DNA of 5,000 nt from Tatlockia sp. (GTDB lineage: Bacteria; Cyanobacteriota; Cyanobacteriia; Cyanobacteriales; Chroococcidiopsidaceae): positions 1 to 5,000 of the forward strand of contig JACCVJ010000621.1 of NCBI GenBank assembly GCA_013698215.1, read 5' to 3'. This document shows positions 1-5,000 of this stretch, one piece after another. Below the pieces are notes generated by a model. The model ran no database searches. It saw only the letters and a program-made list of their open reading frames with translations, and was not told the origin of the DNA. The translations under genes were made by a program, and so were the position numbers. Position 1 is the stretch's first letter. Each line of letters starts with the position of its first letter.

Positions 1-452
1 TGTTGCAAACTCATTTCTAAAAATTCGGCTATTTCGGGAGTAGCGATCGCCTGCGCCCCCCGTTCGCCCAATACAATCACGTCGCCCGTCTTCTCGCGGA
101 CAATTCCCGCCCCCAACATCGCCCCCAAAAAGTCGCGGTGAGTAGCCGTATCAAATAAAAAGTTTCCAGCAATTTCTAGCGCCACTAACTCCACTTGTTC
201 GCGTTCTAAAGGCATTTCCGCACGGGAAACCGCCACTCGTTGGCGTTCGGCTTGTTCGTAACCACCCCAGGCTACTATTTGCACCTCTGTTAAGCGACTA
301 AATACCCGTTGAAGTTCGGCAAGTTCTGGGGGCGAGAGAAAGTCTGTTAACACAACTTCCCAGGTCTTAATTGCTTGTTCAGCGCGGTCAATTACCCGCG
401 CTATAGTGTCTCGATTTTCTACACCTTTTAAAATTTCTTCTCTTGGCAACAT
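1..452 (-). CDS. Photosystem II S4-domain protein (YlmH-like), N-terminal part, cut by window edge
   Basis: The 150 visible codons start at the ATG read from 452 (MLPREEILKGVENRD) and stay open to the window edge. I recognise the family from segments such as KTWEVVLTDFLSPPELAEL, LTEVQIVAWGGYEQAERQR, ALEIAGNFLFDTATHRDFLG and GIVREKTGDVIVLGERGAQA, which match the cyanobacterial photosystem II S4-domain family (about 260 residues, related to Firmicutes YlmH). What is visible is the N-terminal and central YlmH-type region. The C-terminal S4 RNA-binding domain of about 48 residues should lie to the left of the window. A Synechocystis member was found in purified photosystem II preparations; its molecular role is not settled, though the S4 fold suggests RNA or ribosome binding. 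There is no Shine-Dalgarno sequence before the ATG. It lies 27 nt downstream of the membrane-protein gene on the same strand, so co-transcription is possible. Confidence 0.88.
   Translation of the reverse strand, partial: MLPREEILKGVENRDTIARVIDRAEQAIKTWEVVLTDFLSPPELAELQRVFSRLTEVQIVAWGGYEQAERQRVAVSRAEMPLEREQVELVALEIAGNFLFDTATHRDFLGAMLGAGIVREKTGDVIVLGERGAQAIATPEIAEFLEMSLQ
43..50. repeat. HIP1 octamer (in S4-domain gene)
   Basis: Exact GCGATCGC inside the coding frame, spelling the QAIA part of the ERGAQAIATPE segment. It supports a cyanobacterial host. Confidence 0.85.
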
Positions 453-479
453 TGAAAACTATTAACTAAAGGAATCTTA

Positions 480-995
480 TTACTGCTCGTCGGGATCGTT
501 ATATCCTTGTAAGTTTTCTGGCTCAAGTTGTCGCAATACGCGATTAGCTTGACGAGTAACTAAATCCGATCCTTTGACAACTACTAAATATTTGCCTGCA
601 TTTAAGCGATTGCGGTAGGGGAGCGCGTCGCCACCACCTAAAGTTAACCCTACTCCACCCCCCGCGAAAAAGCTGCCCATAAACCCACCAGATGCGCCCA
701 AAAGAGCGCCAATTGCAATGTTACCCGTTGTACCTGCCCAGGGAAAAGTATTTAAACCTGTAAGCAAATTAAAAGCCCCACCCGCGATAAACCCGAAAGG
801 TACTAGCCAAAAAGAGAGTAAACGGGATTGTTTTTTAGCTTCATTATTAGGATCGATTAAGCCAAACTCGTCCGCCGTTTTGTAACCTCTGCCTAAAATA
901 CTGACATTTGTTAGGGGGATGCCTTCTTTTTCTAGAGTTACATAGGCAGTCTCAGCTTGAATGCGATCGCTCATCACGGCGATAAGATAGTTCAT
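480..995 (-). CDS. Conserved hypothetical membrane protein with glycine-rich central segment
   Basis: A 171-residue protein of unknown function. Residues 1-47 (MNYLIAVMSDRIQAETAYVT at the start) form a soluble alpha/beta stretch resembling the N-terminus of general stress protein 17M/YflT-like or DUF1269-like proteins. Residues about 59-81 and 89-113 are hydrophobic and probably form a membrane hairpin. The second is very rich in Gly, Ala and Phe (GALLGASGGFMGSFFAGGG), like a glycine zipper that packs helices tightly or oligomerises. Residues 134-156 (AGKYLVVVKGSDLV and following) form another short beta-alpha unit, and the tail is acidic. There is no signal peptide and no catalytic motif. 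The ATG at 995-993 is chosen because the family-like MNYLIAV start follows it directly; no Shine-Dalgarno is present. A HIP1 octamer lies in codons 9-11. The gene diverges from serA across a 289-nt region. The fold comparison is from memory; no function is claimed. Confidence 0.8.
   Translation of the reverse strand: MNYLIAVMSDRIQAETAYVTLEKEGIPLTNVSILGRGYKTADEFGLIDPNNEAKKQSRLLSFWLVPFGFIAGGAFNLLTGLNTFPWAGTTGNIAIGALLGASGGFMGSFFAGGGVGLTLGGGDALPYRNRLNAGKYLVVVKGSDLVTRQANRVLRQLEPENLQGYNDPDEQ
963..970. repeat. HIP1 octamer (in membrane-protein gene)
   Basis: Exact GCGATCGC near the 5' end of the membrane-protein gene, spelling codons for Ser-Asp-Arg-Ile at residues 9-12. Confidence 0.85.
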
Positions 996-1027
996 AAAAT
1001 GCGATAGATTTTGTTAGTGCTGGTTTC

Positions 1028-1071
1028 AGCTTTGGGTTATAGTTTAACTTGCTGCGAGTATGCCCCAAGCT
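1028..1071. repeat. Imperfect inverted repeat in serA upstream region
   Basis: AGCTTTGGG (1028-1036) can pair with CCCCAAGCT (1063-1071), 8 of 9 positions matching, across a 26-nt loop. The right arm overlaps the first base of the proposed -10 box. It could be a regulator site or a cruciform, or chance. Confidence 0.35.
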
Positions 1072-1076
1072 ATAGT
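1049..1076 (+). promoter_or_regulatory. Possible sigma70-type promoter for serA-prmA
   Basis: TTGCTG (1049-1054) and TATAGT (1071-1076) are separated by 16 nt. The -10 hexamer matches TATAAT at 5 of 6 positions; the -35 keeps only the TTG. This would give a leader of about 200 nt before the serA ATG, containing the GC hairpin and the HIP1 site. A second TATAGT at 1038-1043 has no partner at proper spacing. The call rests only on hexamer matching, so it is tentative. Confidence 0.3.
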
Positions 1077-1124
1077 TATTTTAATTATGGCGGGAACAAT
1101 TATTGCTTGTACTACCGTGACTTT

Positions 1125-1148
1125 GGGCGCGATTGCGCCCTTGCGCAA
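1125..1148. repeat. GC hairpin followed directly by an 8-bp palindrome
   Basis: GGGCGC-GATT-GCGCCC (1125-1140) is a perfect 6-bp stem with a 4-nt loop, symmetrical on both strands. It is followed at once by the palindrome TTGCGCAA (1141-1148). No T-run follows on either strand, so it does not look like a complete intrinsic terminator. It lies in the serA leader if the promoter proposed at 1049-1076 is right. Confidence 0.5.
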
Positions 1149-1156
1149 CGCTATGA

Positions 1157-1164
1157 GCGATCGC
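1157..1164. repeat. HIP1 octamer (intergenic)
   Basis: Exact GCGATCGC. It is the only one of the window's four copies outside a coding frame, and it shares two bases with the dyad that follows. Confidence 0.85.
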
Positions 1165-1177
1165 ACTTTAAAAGTGC
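1163..1177. repeat. Perfect 7-bp dyad overlapping HIP1
   Basis: GCACTTT-A-AAAGTGC is perfectly symmetrical around a central A. As DNA it resembles an operator-type dyad; as RNA only the outer pairs could form, around an AU-rich loop. It lies 107 nt before the serA start codon. No regulator can be named. Confidence 0.4.
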
Positions 1178-1284
1178 AAACAATCTTCAAAACGTGAAGT
1201 ATTTACACCGAACCCAAGCCTAGCTAAAGTTAAAACTTATTGCCCACCGTAAAAACGAAGTATAGCGCGACTTCCTCTATAAAA

Positions 1285-2865
1285 ATGCCCAAAGTTCTTG
1301 TATCCGATCCCATTGACCAAGTTGGAATTGATATTCTCTCTCAAGTTGCAACCGTTGATATTAAAACCAGTTTATCGCCCGAACAACTGATCCAAATCAT
1401 TCCAGAGTATGACGCATTAATGATCCGCTCTGGCAGCCGCATTACCAAAGAAATTATTGATGCAGGAACCCAGCTAAAAATCATTGGACGAGCTGGCGTG
1501 GGTGTAGATAACGTCGATGTACCCGCCGCCACGCGCCGAGGAATAGTAGTAGTAAATTCCCCCGAAGGTAACACCATCGCCGCCGCCGAACACGCTCTTG
1601 CGATGATGATGGCGCTCTCTCGCTACATTCCCGATGCCAACGCCTCCGTAAAAAGCGGACAGTGGGATCGCAAAAGTTACGTAGGCGCGGAAGTTTACAA
1701 AAAAACCCTGGGAGTTATCGGGTTAGGAAAAATTGGCTCTCATGTGGCTAATGTTGCTAAAGCAATGGGCATGAAACTAATTGCGTTCGATCCTTTTATT
1801 TCCAACGAACGCGCCGAGCAGTTAGGCTGTCGCTTAGTAGATATGGATTTACTCCTACGAGAATCTGACTACATCACCCTACACATCCCCAAAACTCCTG
1901 AAACAACCCACCTCATCAACGCTGAAGCTTTAGCCAAGATGAAGCCCAACGCCCGAATTATTAACTGTTCAAGAGGCGGAATTATTGACGAAGTTGCTTT
2001 AGCTGAAGCCTTAGAAAAGGGACAAATTGGCGGCGCGGCTTTAGACGTATACGAAACCGAACCTTTGGGAGAATCGCCCCTTCGAGCCTTGGGCAAACAA
2101 GCAATTTTAACTCCGCACTTAGGCGCATCTACCGCCGAAGCCCAAGTAAACGTAGCAATAGATGTCGCCGAGCAAATTCGGGACGTGCTACTAGGCTTAC
2201 CCGCCCGTAGTGCGGTAAATATTCCCGGTATTAGCCCCGATGTAATGGAAGAACTGCGACCTTATATGCAGTTAGCCGAAACTTTAGGTAAGTTTGTCGG
2301 TCAGTTGGTGGGAGGTAGAGTCGAGTCGCTAGTTGTCAAACTTCAAGGCGAACTTGCGACTAATAAAAGCCAGCCTTTGGTAGTAGCGTCGCTAAAAGGA
2401 TTGCTATCTCAAGCTTTGCGCGAACGAGTAAATTATGTAAATGCCAGTATTGAGGCAAAAGAGCGCGGAATTAGAGTTATTGAAACGCGAGATGCGTCGG
2501 TTCAAGATTATGCCGGATCGTTGTATTTAGAAGCTAAAGGCTCGTTAGGTACTCATTCAGTTACAGGCGCATTGTTGGGAGATGGCGAAATTCGGATTAC
2601 AGATATTGACGAATTTCCGATCAACGTCCCACCCACTCAACATATGCTATTTACGTTACATCGCGATATGCCAGGACTAATTGGTAAAATCGGTTCGTTA
2701 CTGGGTAGTTTTAATGTCAACATCGCCAGTATGCAAGTAGGGCGTAAAATTGTGCGCGGCGATGCGGTAATGGTGTTGAGTTTGGACGATCCTTTACCCG
2801 ACGGGATTAGAGAGGAAATTATCAAAGTTCCCGGAATTAGAGACGCTTACACGGTTACTTTATAA
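1285..2865 (+). CDS. serA: D-3-phosphoglycerate dehydrogenase
   Basis: This enzyme oxidises 3-phosphoglycerate to 3-phosphohydroxypyruvate with NAD, the first step of the phosphorylated serine pathway, in the cytosol. The 526-residue product starting MPKVLVSDPIDQVGIDILSQ has the long type-1 SerA layout. An N-terminal substrate-binding part contains the GRAGVGVDNVD motif (about 68-78). The Rossmann NAD-binding domain has GLGKIG at 146-151 and the acidic residue of FDPF downstream. The catalytic Arg lies in NCSRGGIIDE (R230), the Glu in DVYETEP (E259) and the His in TPHLGAST (H278). The intervening ASB-type domain spans about 320-440, and a C-terminal ACT domain (about 453-526) normally binds serine for feedback inhibition. 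I chose ATG 1285 because related cyanobacterial proteins start at this MPKVLVSD-like sequence. A TTG at 1240 would add 15 unconserved residues, and an in-frame TAA lies at 1231. It is first in a probable operon with prmA. Confidence 0.97.
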   Translation: MPKVLVSDPIDQVGIDILSQVATVDIKTSLSPEQLIQIIPEYDALMIRSGSRITKEIIDAGTQLKIIGRAGVGVDNVDVPAATRRGIVVVNSPEGNTIAAAEHALAMMMALSRYIPDANASVKSGQWDRKSYVGAEVYKKTLGVIGLGKIGSHVANVAKAMGMKLIAFDPFISNERAEQLGCRLVDMDLLLRESDYITLHIPKTPETTHLINAEALAKMKPNARIINCSRGGIIDEVALAEALEKGQIGGAALDVYETEPLGESPLRALGKQAILTPHLGASTAEAQVNVAIDVAEQIRDVLLGLPARSAVNIPGISPDVMEELRPYMQLAETLGKFVGQLVGGRVESLVVKLQGELATNKSQPLVVASLKGLLSQALRERVNYVNASIEAKERGIRVIETRDASVQDYAGSLYLEAKGSLGTHSVTGALLGDGEIRITDIDEFPINVPPTQHMLFTLHRDMPGLIGKIGSLLGSFNVNIASMQVGRKIVRGDAVMVLSLDDPLPDGIREEIIKVPGIRDAYTVTL

Positions 2866-2877
2866 CGTTGCTAATTT

Positions 2878-3771
2878 ATGGCAAACAGTTGGTGGGAACT
2901 ACAAATTAATTGCAATCCAAGCCTAGAAGAATCAATTTTCTGGCGCTTGGATAAGTTTGGCTGTCAGGGGACAGCTAGTGAAAATAAGGGCGCTGCAAGT
3001 TTAGTAAAGGCTTATTTACCTAGAAATCAAGTCCAACTATTAGACTTAGCAGCGCTGTCATTGTGGCTGAGGCAAGATGCTTTAATTGCTGAATTGCCTG
3101 CGCCGTCGCTGCACTGGCAATTGATGGATGAGGAAGACTGGGCTAGTAGCTGGAAAGATTACTGGCAACCGGAAGAAATCGGCGAGTATTTTTTGATTAA
3201 TCCAGCTTGGATAGAAGTACCAGAAAATACCACTCGCTTAGTTCTTACTCTCGATCCGGGCATGGCTTTCGGTACGGGCAATCATGCCACAACTCAGCTA
3301 TGTTTGGAATCTTTGGAAATGCGAATCGATGAAGATTCCCAAGGCGAAGTATTAGCAGATATTGGCTGTGGTTCGGGTATTCTGTCTATTGGGGCGTTGC
3401 TATTAGGTGCGAGTAAAGTTTATGCCGTAGATACAGATTTATTAGCAGTGGAATCTACTACTAGCAACCGGGAGTTAAATAAAATTACTCACGATCGCTT
3501 ACTTGTAGATAAGGGCAGTGTTGAACAAGTCCAAAAGCTACTCCACAACGAACAAGTAGATGGCATTATGTGTAATATTTTGGCAGAAGTAATCATTCGT
3601 CTAATTCCCCAAATAAGCGCACTTTGCAAACCGACAACTTGGGGGATTTTTAGTGGTGTATTACTCGACCAAGCCGCAGATGTGGCGGATGCCTTAGAGC
3701 AAAATGGCTGGATTGTTGCAACTATTTGGCGGCGCAAAGAATGGTGTTGCTTTAACGTTCGTCGCTCTTGA
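2878..3771 (+). CDS. prmA: Ribosomal protein L11 methyltransferase
   Basis: This class I SAM-dependent methyltransferase trimethylates ribosomal protein L11 in the cytosol. At 297 residues it has the usual family length. The N-terminal substrate-recognition domain (about 1-100) contains the characteristic WASSWKDYWQPEEIG stretch (88-102). The catalytic domain follows, with DPGMAFGTGNHATT (126-139), SAM-binding motif I DIGCGSG (161-167), the acidic end of motif II in YAVDTD (182-187), and motif IV in CNILAEVI (232-239), the PrmA form of the NPPY-like loop. It begins 12 nt after the serA stop with no Shine-Dalgarno, so translational coupling or leaderless-like initiation within a serA-prmA mRNA is likely. 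serA and prmA are also neighbours in other cyanobacteria such as Synechocystis, as I recall. It ends 8 nt from the convergent integrase stop codon. Confidence 0.95.
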   Translation: MANSWWELQINCNPSLEESIFWRLDKFGCQGTASENKGAASLVKAYLPRNQVQLLDLAALSLWLRQDALIAELPAPSLHWQLMDEEDWASSWKDYWQPEEIGEYFLINPAWIEVPENTTRLVLTLDPGMAFGTGNHATTQLCLESLEMRIDEDSQGEVLADIGCGSGILSIGALLLGASKVYAVDTDLLAVESTTSNRELNKITHDRLLVDKGSVEQVQKLLHNEQVDGIMCNILAEVIIRLIPQISALCKPTTWGIFSGVLLDQAADVADALEQNGWIVATIWRRKEWCCFNVRRS

Positions 3772-3781
3772 AGGTAGAATT

Positions 3782-3799
3782 AGGGGCGAATTTGCCCCT
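3782..3799. terminator. Possible bidirectional terminator hairpin between prmA and the integrase
   Basis: AGGGGC-GAATTT-GCCCCT is a perfect 6-bp GC-rich stem, extendable by one G-T wobble. It begins 10 nt after the prmA stop codon and overlaps the last codons of the convergent integrase frame. Position and symmetry fit a shared terminator, but neither strand shows a T-run after the stem, so it may work only weakly or be simply a hairpin. Confidence 0.4.
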
Positions 3800-3825
3800 C
3801 AGTAGTAATTAGCGAGTAGGGAAGT

Positions 3826-3833
3826 GCGATCGC
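3826..3833. repeat. HIP1 octamer (in integrase C-terminal tail)
   Basis: Exact GCGATCGC in the last codons of the integrase, in the non-conserved tail after the GVRSPLD motif. Its presence in an accessory gene suggests the tail is of host origin or that the element has long been resident in cyanobacteria. Confidence 0.85.
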
Positions 3834-4139
3834 CAGTATATTATCTAATGGACTGCGTACCCCTTGACCGCCACGATTCAAAACATGAGTATAAATCATT
3901 GTGGTTTTGACATCTTTATGTCCTAGTAACTCCTGCACAGTGCGAATATCATAGTTATTTTGTAGCAAATGGGTAGCAAAACTATGGCGAAAAGTATGAC
4001 AGCCAACTCGTTTTTCAACTCCAGCCTTTCTCACTCCTTGTTTTAAAGCTTTTTGCAAACCACTCTCATGCAGGTGATGGCGGCGAATTATCTGACTGCG
4101 AGGAGCTTGGGAAATTCTATTGGAGGGAAATATAAATTG

Positions 4140-4142
4140 CTA
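4140..4142 (-). other. In-frame amber codon (TAG) in the integrase
   Basis: The codon lies in the series W-V-stop-Q-F-I-F-P-S. IntI1 has W-P-W-F-W-V-F here, so the stop falls on the second, normally conserved Trp. TGG to TAG is one transition (C to T on the plus strand at 4141). The frame is unchanged on both sides and has no other stop between 4802 and 3780. A sequencing error is the main alternative. Confidence 0.85.
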
Positions 4143-4807
4143 AACCCATTCTCTACTTGCATGAAAATATTTTCTTTCTAGTGCAAATGGCAAATAAACT
4201 GAACCAAATCCTTTCTGTAAATCTTGTTGATGTAGCCATTTAACGCTTCGCAAATGAATTTTTAATTCCTCCGCAATACTTGCAGGTAGCATTGTCACCC
4301 GACTTTCATTTCCTTTTGTATCTCGAACAGTAATTTGATTTTGAGCAAAATCTACATCTTTAACACGCAATTGCAACCCTTCCGTTAATCTCAACCCCGT
4401 ACCGTATAGCAACTTGATAACAAGCTGATAAACTCCTGATAGTTGCTGAATAATTGCCATAGTTTCCTCTTTTATTAAAACTGTTGGTAGATATTTAGAT
4501 TTTTTTGCCCTCACTGCATCAACTTTTAAATCTAATTCTTGCTTCATTACCTCCCTATACAAGAATAAAATTGCATGAAGAGCTTGGTTTTGGGTAGATG
4601 CAGCTACTTTTTCGTTAACAGCTAGATGGGTAAGAAATGCTTCAATATCTGTACCTCCCATATCTTTGGGATGGCGTTTGTTATGAAAAAGGATGTAGCG
4701 TCTAATCCAGTAAATGTAAGTCTTTTCTGTTTGGTAAGAATAATGTTTTAGCCGGATTGTATCTTGTACTTGTTCCAACAGTTTTTTAGGGCGATTTTCC
4801 ATAGGAT

Positions 4808-4874
4808 GTTTAAAGGAAAAATTCTGTATAACACTCTAACTAAGGAGGTTAAACAGAAAAATTACAGATAACAT
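4808..4874 (+). repeat. Imperfect direct repeat, two 27-nt copies spaced 40 nt
   Basis: Copies at 4808-4834 and 4848-4874 align without gaps at 19 of 27 positions, sharing GTT, then AA, then GAAAAATT, then ATAACA. The second copy starts at the GTTAAAC motif. The A-rich core inflates the match, so the repeat is suggestive only. Direct repeats that bind the integrase beside the core site are known for attI1. Confidence 0.3.
4822..4858. repeat. Inverted repeat upstream of the integrase, candidate attI core or operator
   Basis: TTCTGTATAAC (4822-4832) and GTTAAACAGAA (4848-4858) are 11-bp inverted arms matching at 10 of 11 positions, separated by 15 nt. The right arm begins with GTTAAAC, a perfect GTTRRRY integron core site in the expected orientation (integrase to the left, cassettes to the right). 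The left arm ends in GTATAAC, one base off the complementary RYYYAAC form. The left arm starts 20 nt upstream of the integrase ATG. The spacing is longer than a standard recombinase core site, so an operator or leader hairpin is an alternative. It also covers a weak minus-strand -10-like TTATAC. Confidence 0.4.
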
Positions 4875-5000
4875 CAAGGGATATACCAGCAATTCTCATT
4901 ATGGCAATTAGCTAGCCAAAACCCTAATCTGCGGTTAGTGTAAATGATAGTGGAACACTCACGAGCCAATCGAGGCAGGGTAGTTGGAACAAATCGGCTC
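4859..5000. other. Right-edge region with no demonstrable gene
   Basis: No recognisable gene, attC site or RNA is seen. A short plus-strand frame opens at ATG 4944 (MIVEHSRANRGRVVGTNRL) and runs off the window without a Shine-Dalgarno. A minus-strand frame is also open from the edge to a TGA near 4877. The last 38 nt form an inverted repeat: GAGCCAAT (4963-4970) against ATCGGCTC (4993-5000), 7 of 8 pairs. If the integrase locus is an integron, this is where a first cassette would begin. Confidence 0.4.

Larger units (their letters stand above)
996..1284. promoter_or_regulatory. Divergent intergenic region between the membrane-protein gene and serA
   Basis: These 289 nt must carry the promoters for both divergent transcription units. 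I see no convincing gene. The only open frame (1011-1223, plus strand) begins with TTG and encodes a Cys/Tyr-rich peptide of no recognisable family. The region holds a mismatched 9-bp inverted repeat (1028-1071), a perfect GC-rich hairpin (1125-1140), the palindrome TTGCGCAA (1141-1148), a HIP1 octamer (1157-1164) and a perfect 7-bp dyad (1163-1177). I looked for an NtcA box (GTA-N8-TAC) and did not find one. Long serA leaders could host regulation, but no known riboswitch is recognisable. Confidence 0.6.
3780..4802 (-). pseudogene. Integron-type tyrosine recombinase (IntI family), interrupted by one amber codon
   Basis: Read from ATG 4802 to TAA 3780, the frame is open for 340 codons except for TAG at codon 221. 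IntI enzymes recombine attC and attI sites to insert or excise gene cassettes. Visible parts: a SAM-like core-binding domain (about 7-90; KHYSYQTEKTYIYWIRRYI), then the catalytic domain with R138 (GTGLRLTEGLQLRVKD), K163 (DTKGNES), H269 and R272 (CHTFRHSFATHLL), H295 (ELLGHKDV) and nucleophile Y304 (TTMIYTHVLN). All six sit exactly 8 positions below IntI1's R146, K171, H277, R280, H303 and Y312 (recalled). The IntI-specific insert is present (LPFALERKYFHASREWV, stop, QFIFPS, then PRSQIIRRHHLHESG), separating it from XerC/D and phage integrases. GVRSPLD is followed by a 23-residue tail. Termination at codon 220 would leave R and K but lose H-R-H-Y, so the product should be inactive. Sampled lines look richer in A+T than serA, fitting acquired DNA. 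Confidence 0.85.

Noticed and set aside
1011..1223. Plus-strand open frame of 70 codons in the intergenic region
   Set aside because: It starts with TTG, has no Shine-Dalgarno, has an odd Cys/Tyr-rich composition with no recognisable family, and is threaded through palindromes and the probable serA promoter.
996..1284. NtcA nitrogen-control box
   Set aside because: No GTA-N8-TAC was found. GTATTTAC near 1199-1206 has only a 2-nt spacer.
1341..2825. Three minus-strand open frames inside serA
   Set aside because: They are antisense shadows of a strongly conserved gene, with no start signals and no recognisable product.
3489..3737. Minus-strand open frame inside prmA
   Set aside because: It is an antisense shadow of the methyltransferase gene.
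3780..4058. Separate small recombinase gene starting at TTG 4058
   Set aside because: It is in the same frame as the upstream integrase part, with 27 open, IntI-conserved codons between the amber codon and this TTG. It is the C-terminal half of one broken gene; independent translation as a split recombinase is possible but unsupported.
4822..4858. LexA (SOS) box or dif/Xer site
   Set aside because: The CTGT and ACAG halves are too far apart for a LexA box of the E. coli type, and no cyanobacterial-type LexA box was found. The arm length resembles a dif site, but the 15-nt spacer is too long for a Xer core.
1..5000. CRISPR arrays, tRNA or rRNA genes, IS elements
   Set aside because: No regularly spaced repeats, no tRNA-like cloverleaf and no transposase frame were found. 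The only mobile-element gene is the integrase.

Overview
The window is cyanobacterial chromosome. Four exact copies of the octamer GCGATCGC (HIP1, the cyanobacterial highly iterated palindrome) lie in 5 kb. The left-edge gene belongs to a family best known from cyanobacteria, the photosystem II-associated S4-domain protein. The serA and prmA products look like typical cyanobacterial versions. None of the genes has a convincing Shine-Dalgarno sequence, which is common in this phylum. The genus cannot be fixed from this stretch.

Layout. Positions 1-995 carry two minus-strand genes 27 nt apart: a glycine-rich two-helix membrane protein of unknown function (480-995), then the start of the S4-domain gene (1-452, cut by the window edge). 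Positions 996-1284 are a divergent intergenic region with several palindromes, a HIP1 site and a plausible promoter. Positions 1285-3771 are a compact plus-strand pair, serA (first enzyme of the phosphorylated serine pathway) and prmA (ribosomal protein L11 methyltransferase), 12 nt apart and probably co-transcribed.

The right part is accessory. From 4802 down to 3780 lies a convergent gene for an integron-type (IntI) tyrosine recombinase. Its frame is continuous over 340 codons except for a single amber codon (4140-4142), where IntI proteins normally have tryptophan. All six catalytic residues survive, each exactly 8 positions lower than its IntI1 counterpart as I recall that numbering, so no net indel lies between them and this looks like a recent nonsense mutation. 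Just upstream of the integrase start, 4808-4874 holds an 11-bp inverted repeat (10 of 11 matching) with a perfect GTTRRRY core-site motif, overlaid on an imperfect 40-nt-spaced direct repeat. This is where, and in the orientation in which, an integron attI site would be expected. No attC site or cassette gene can be shown in the remaining 140 nt.

The best lead is therefore a decayed chromosomal integron platform abutting the 3' end of a housekeeping operon. Whether cassettes follow beyond position 5000 cannot be seen here. Everything left of 3772 is ordinary core genome.
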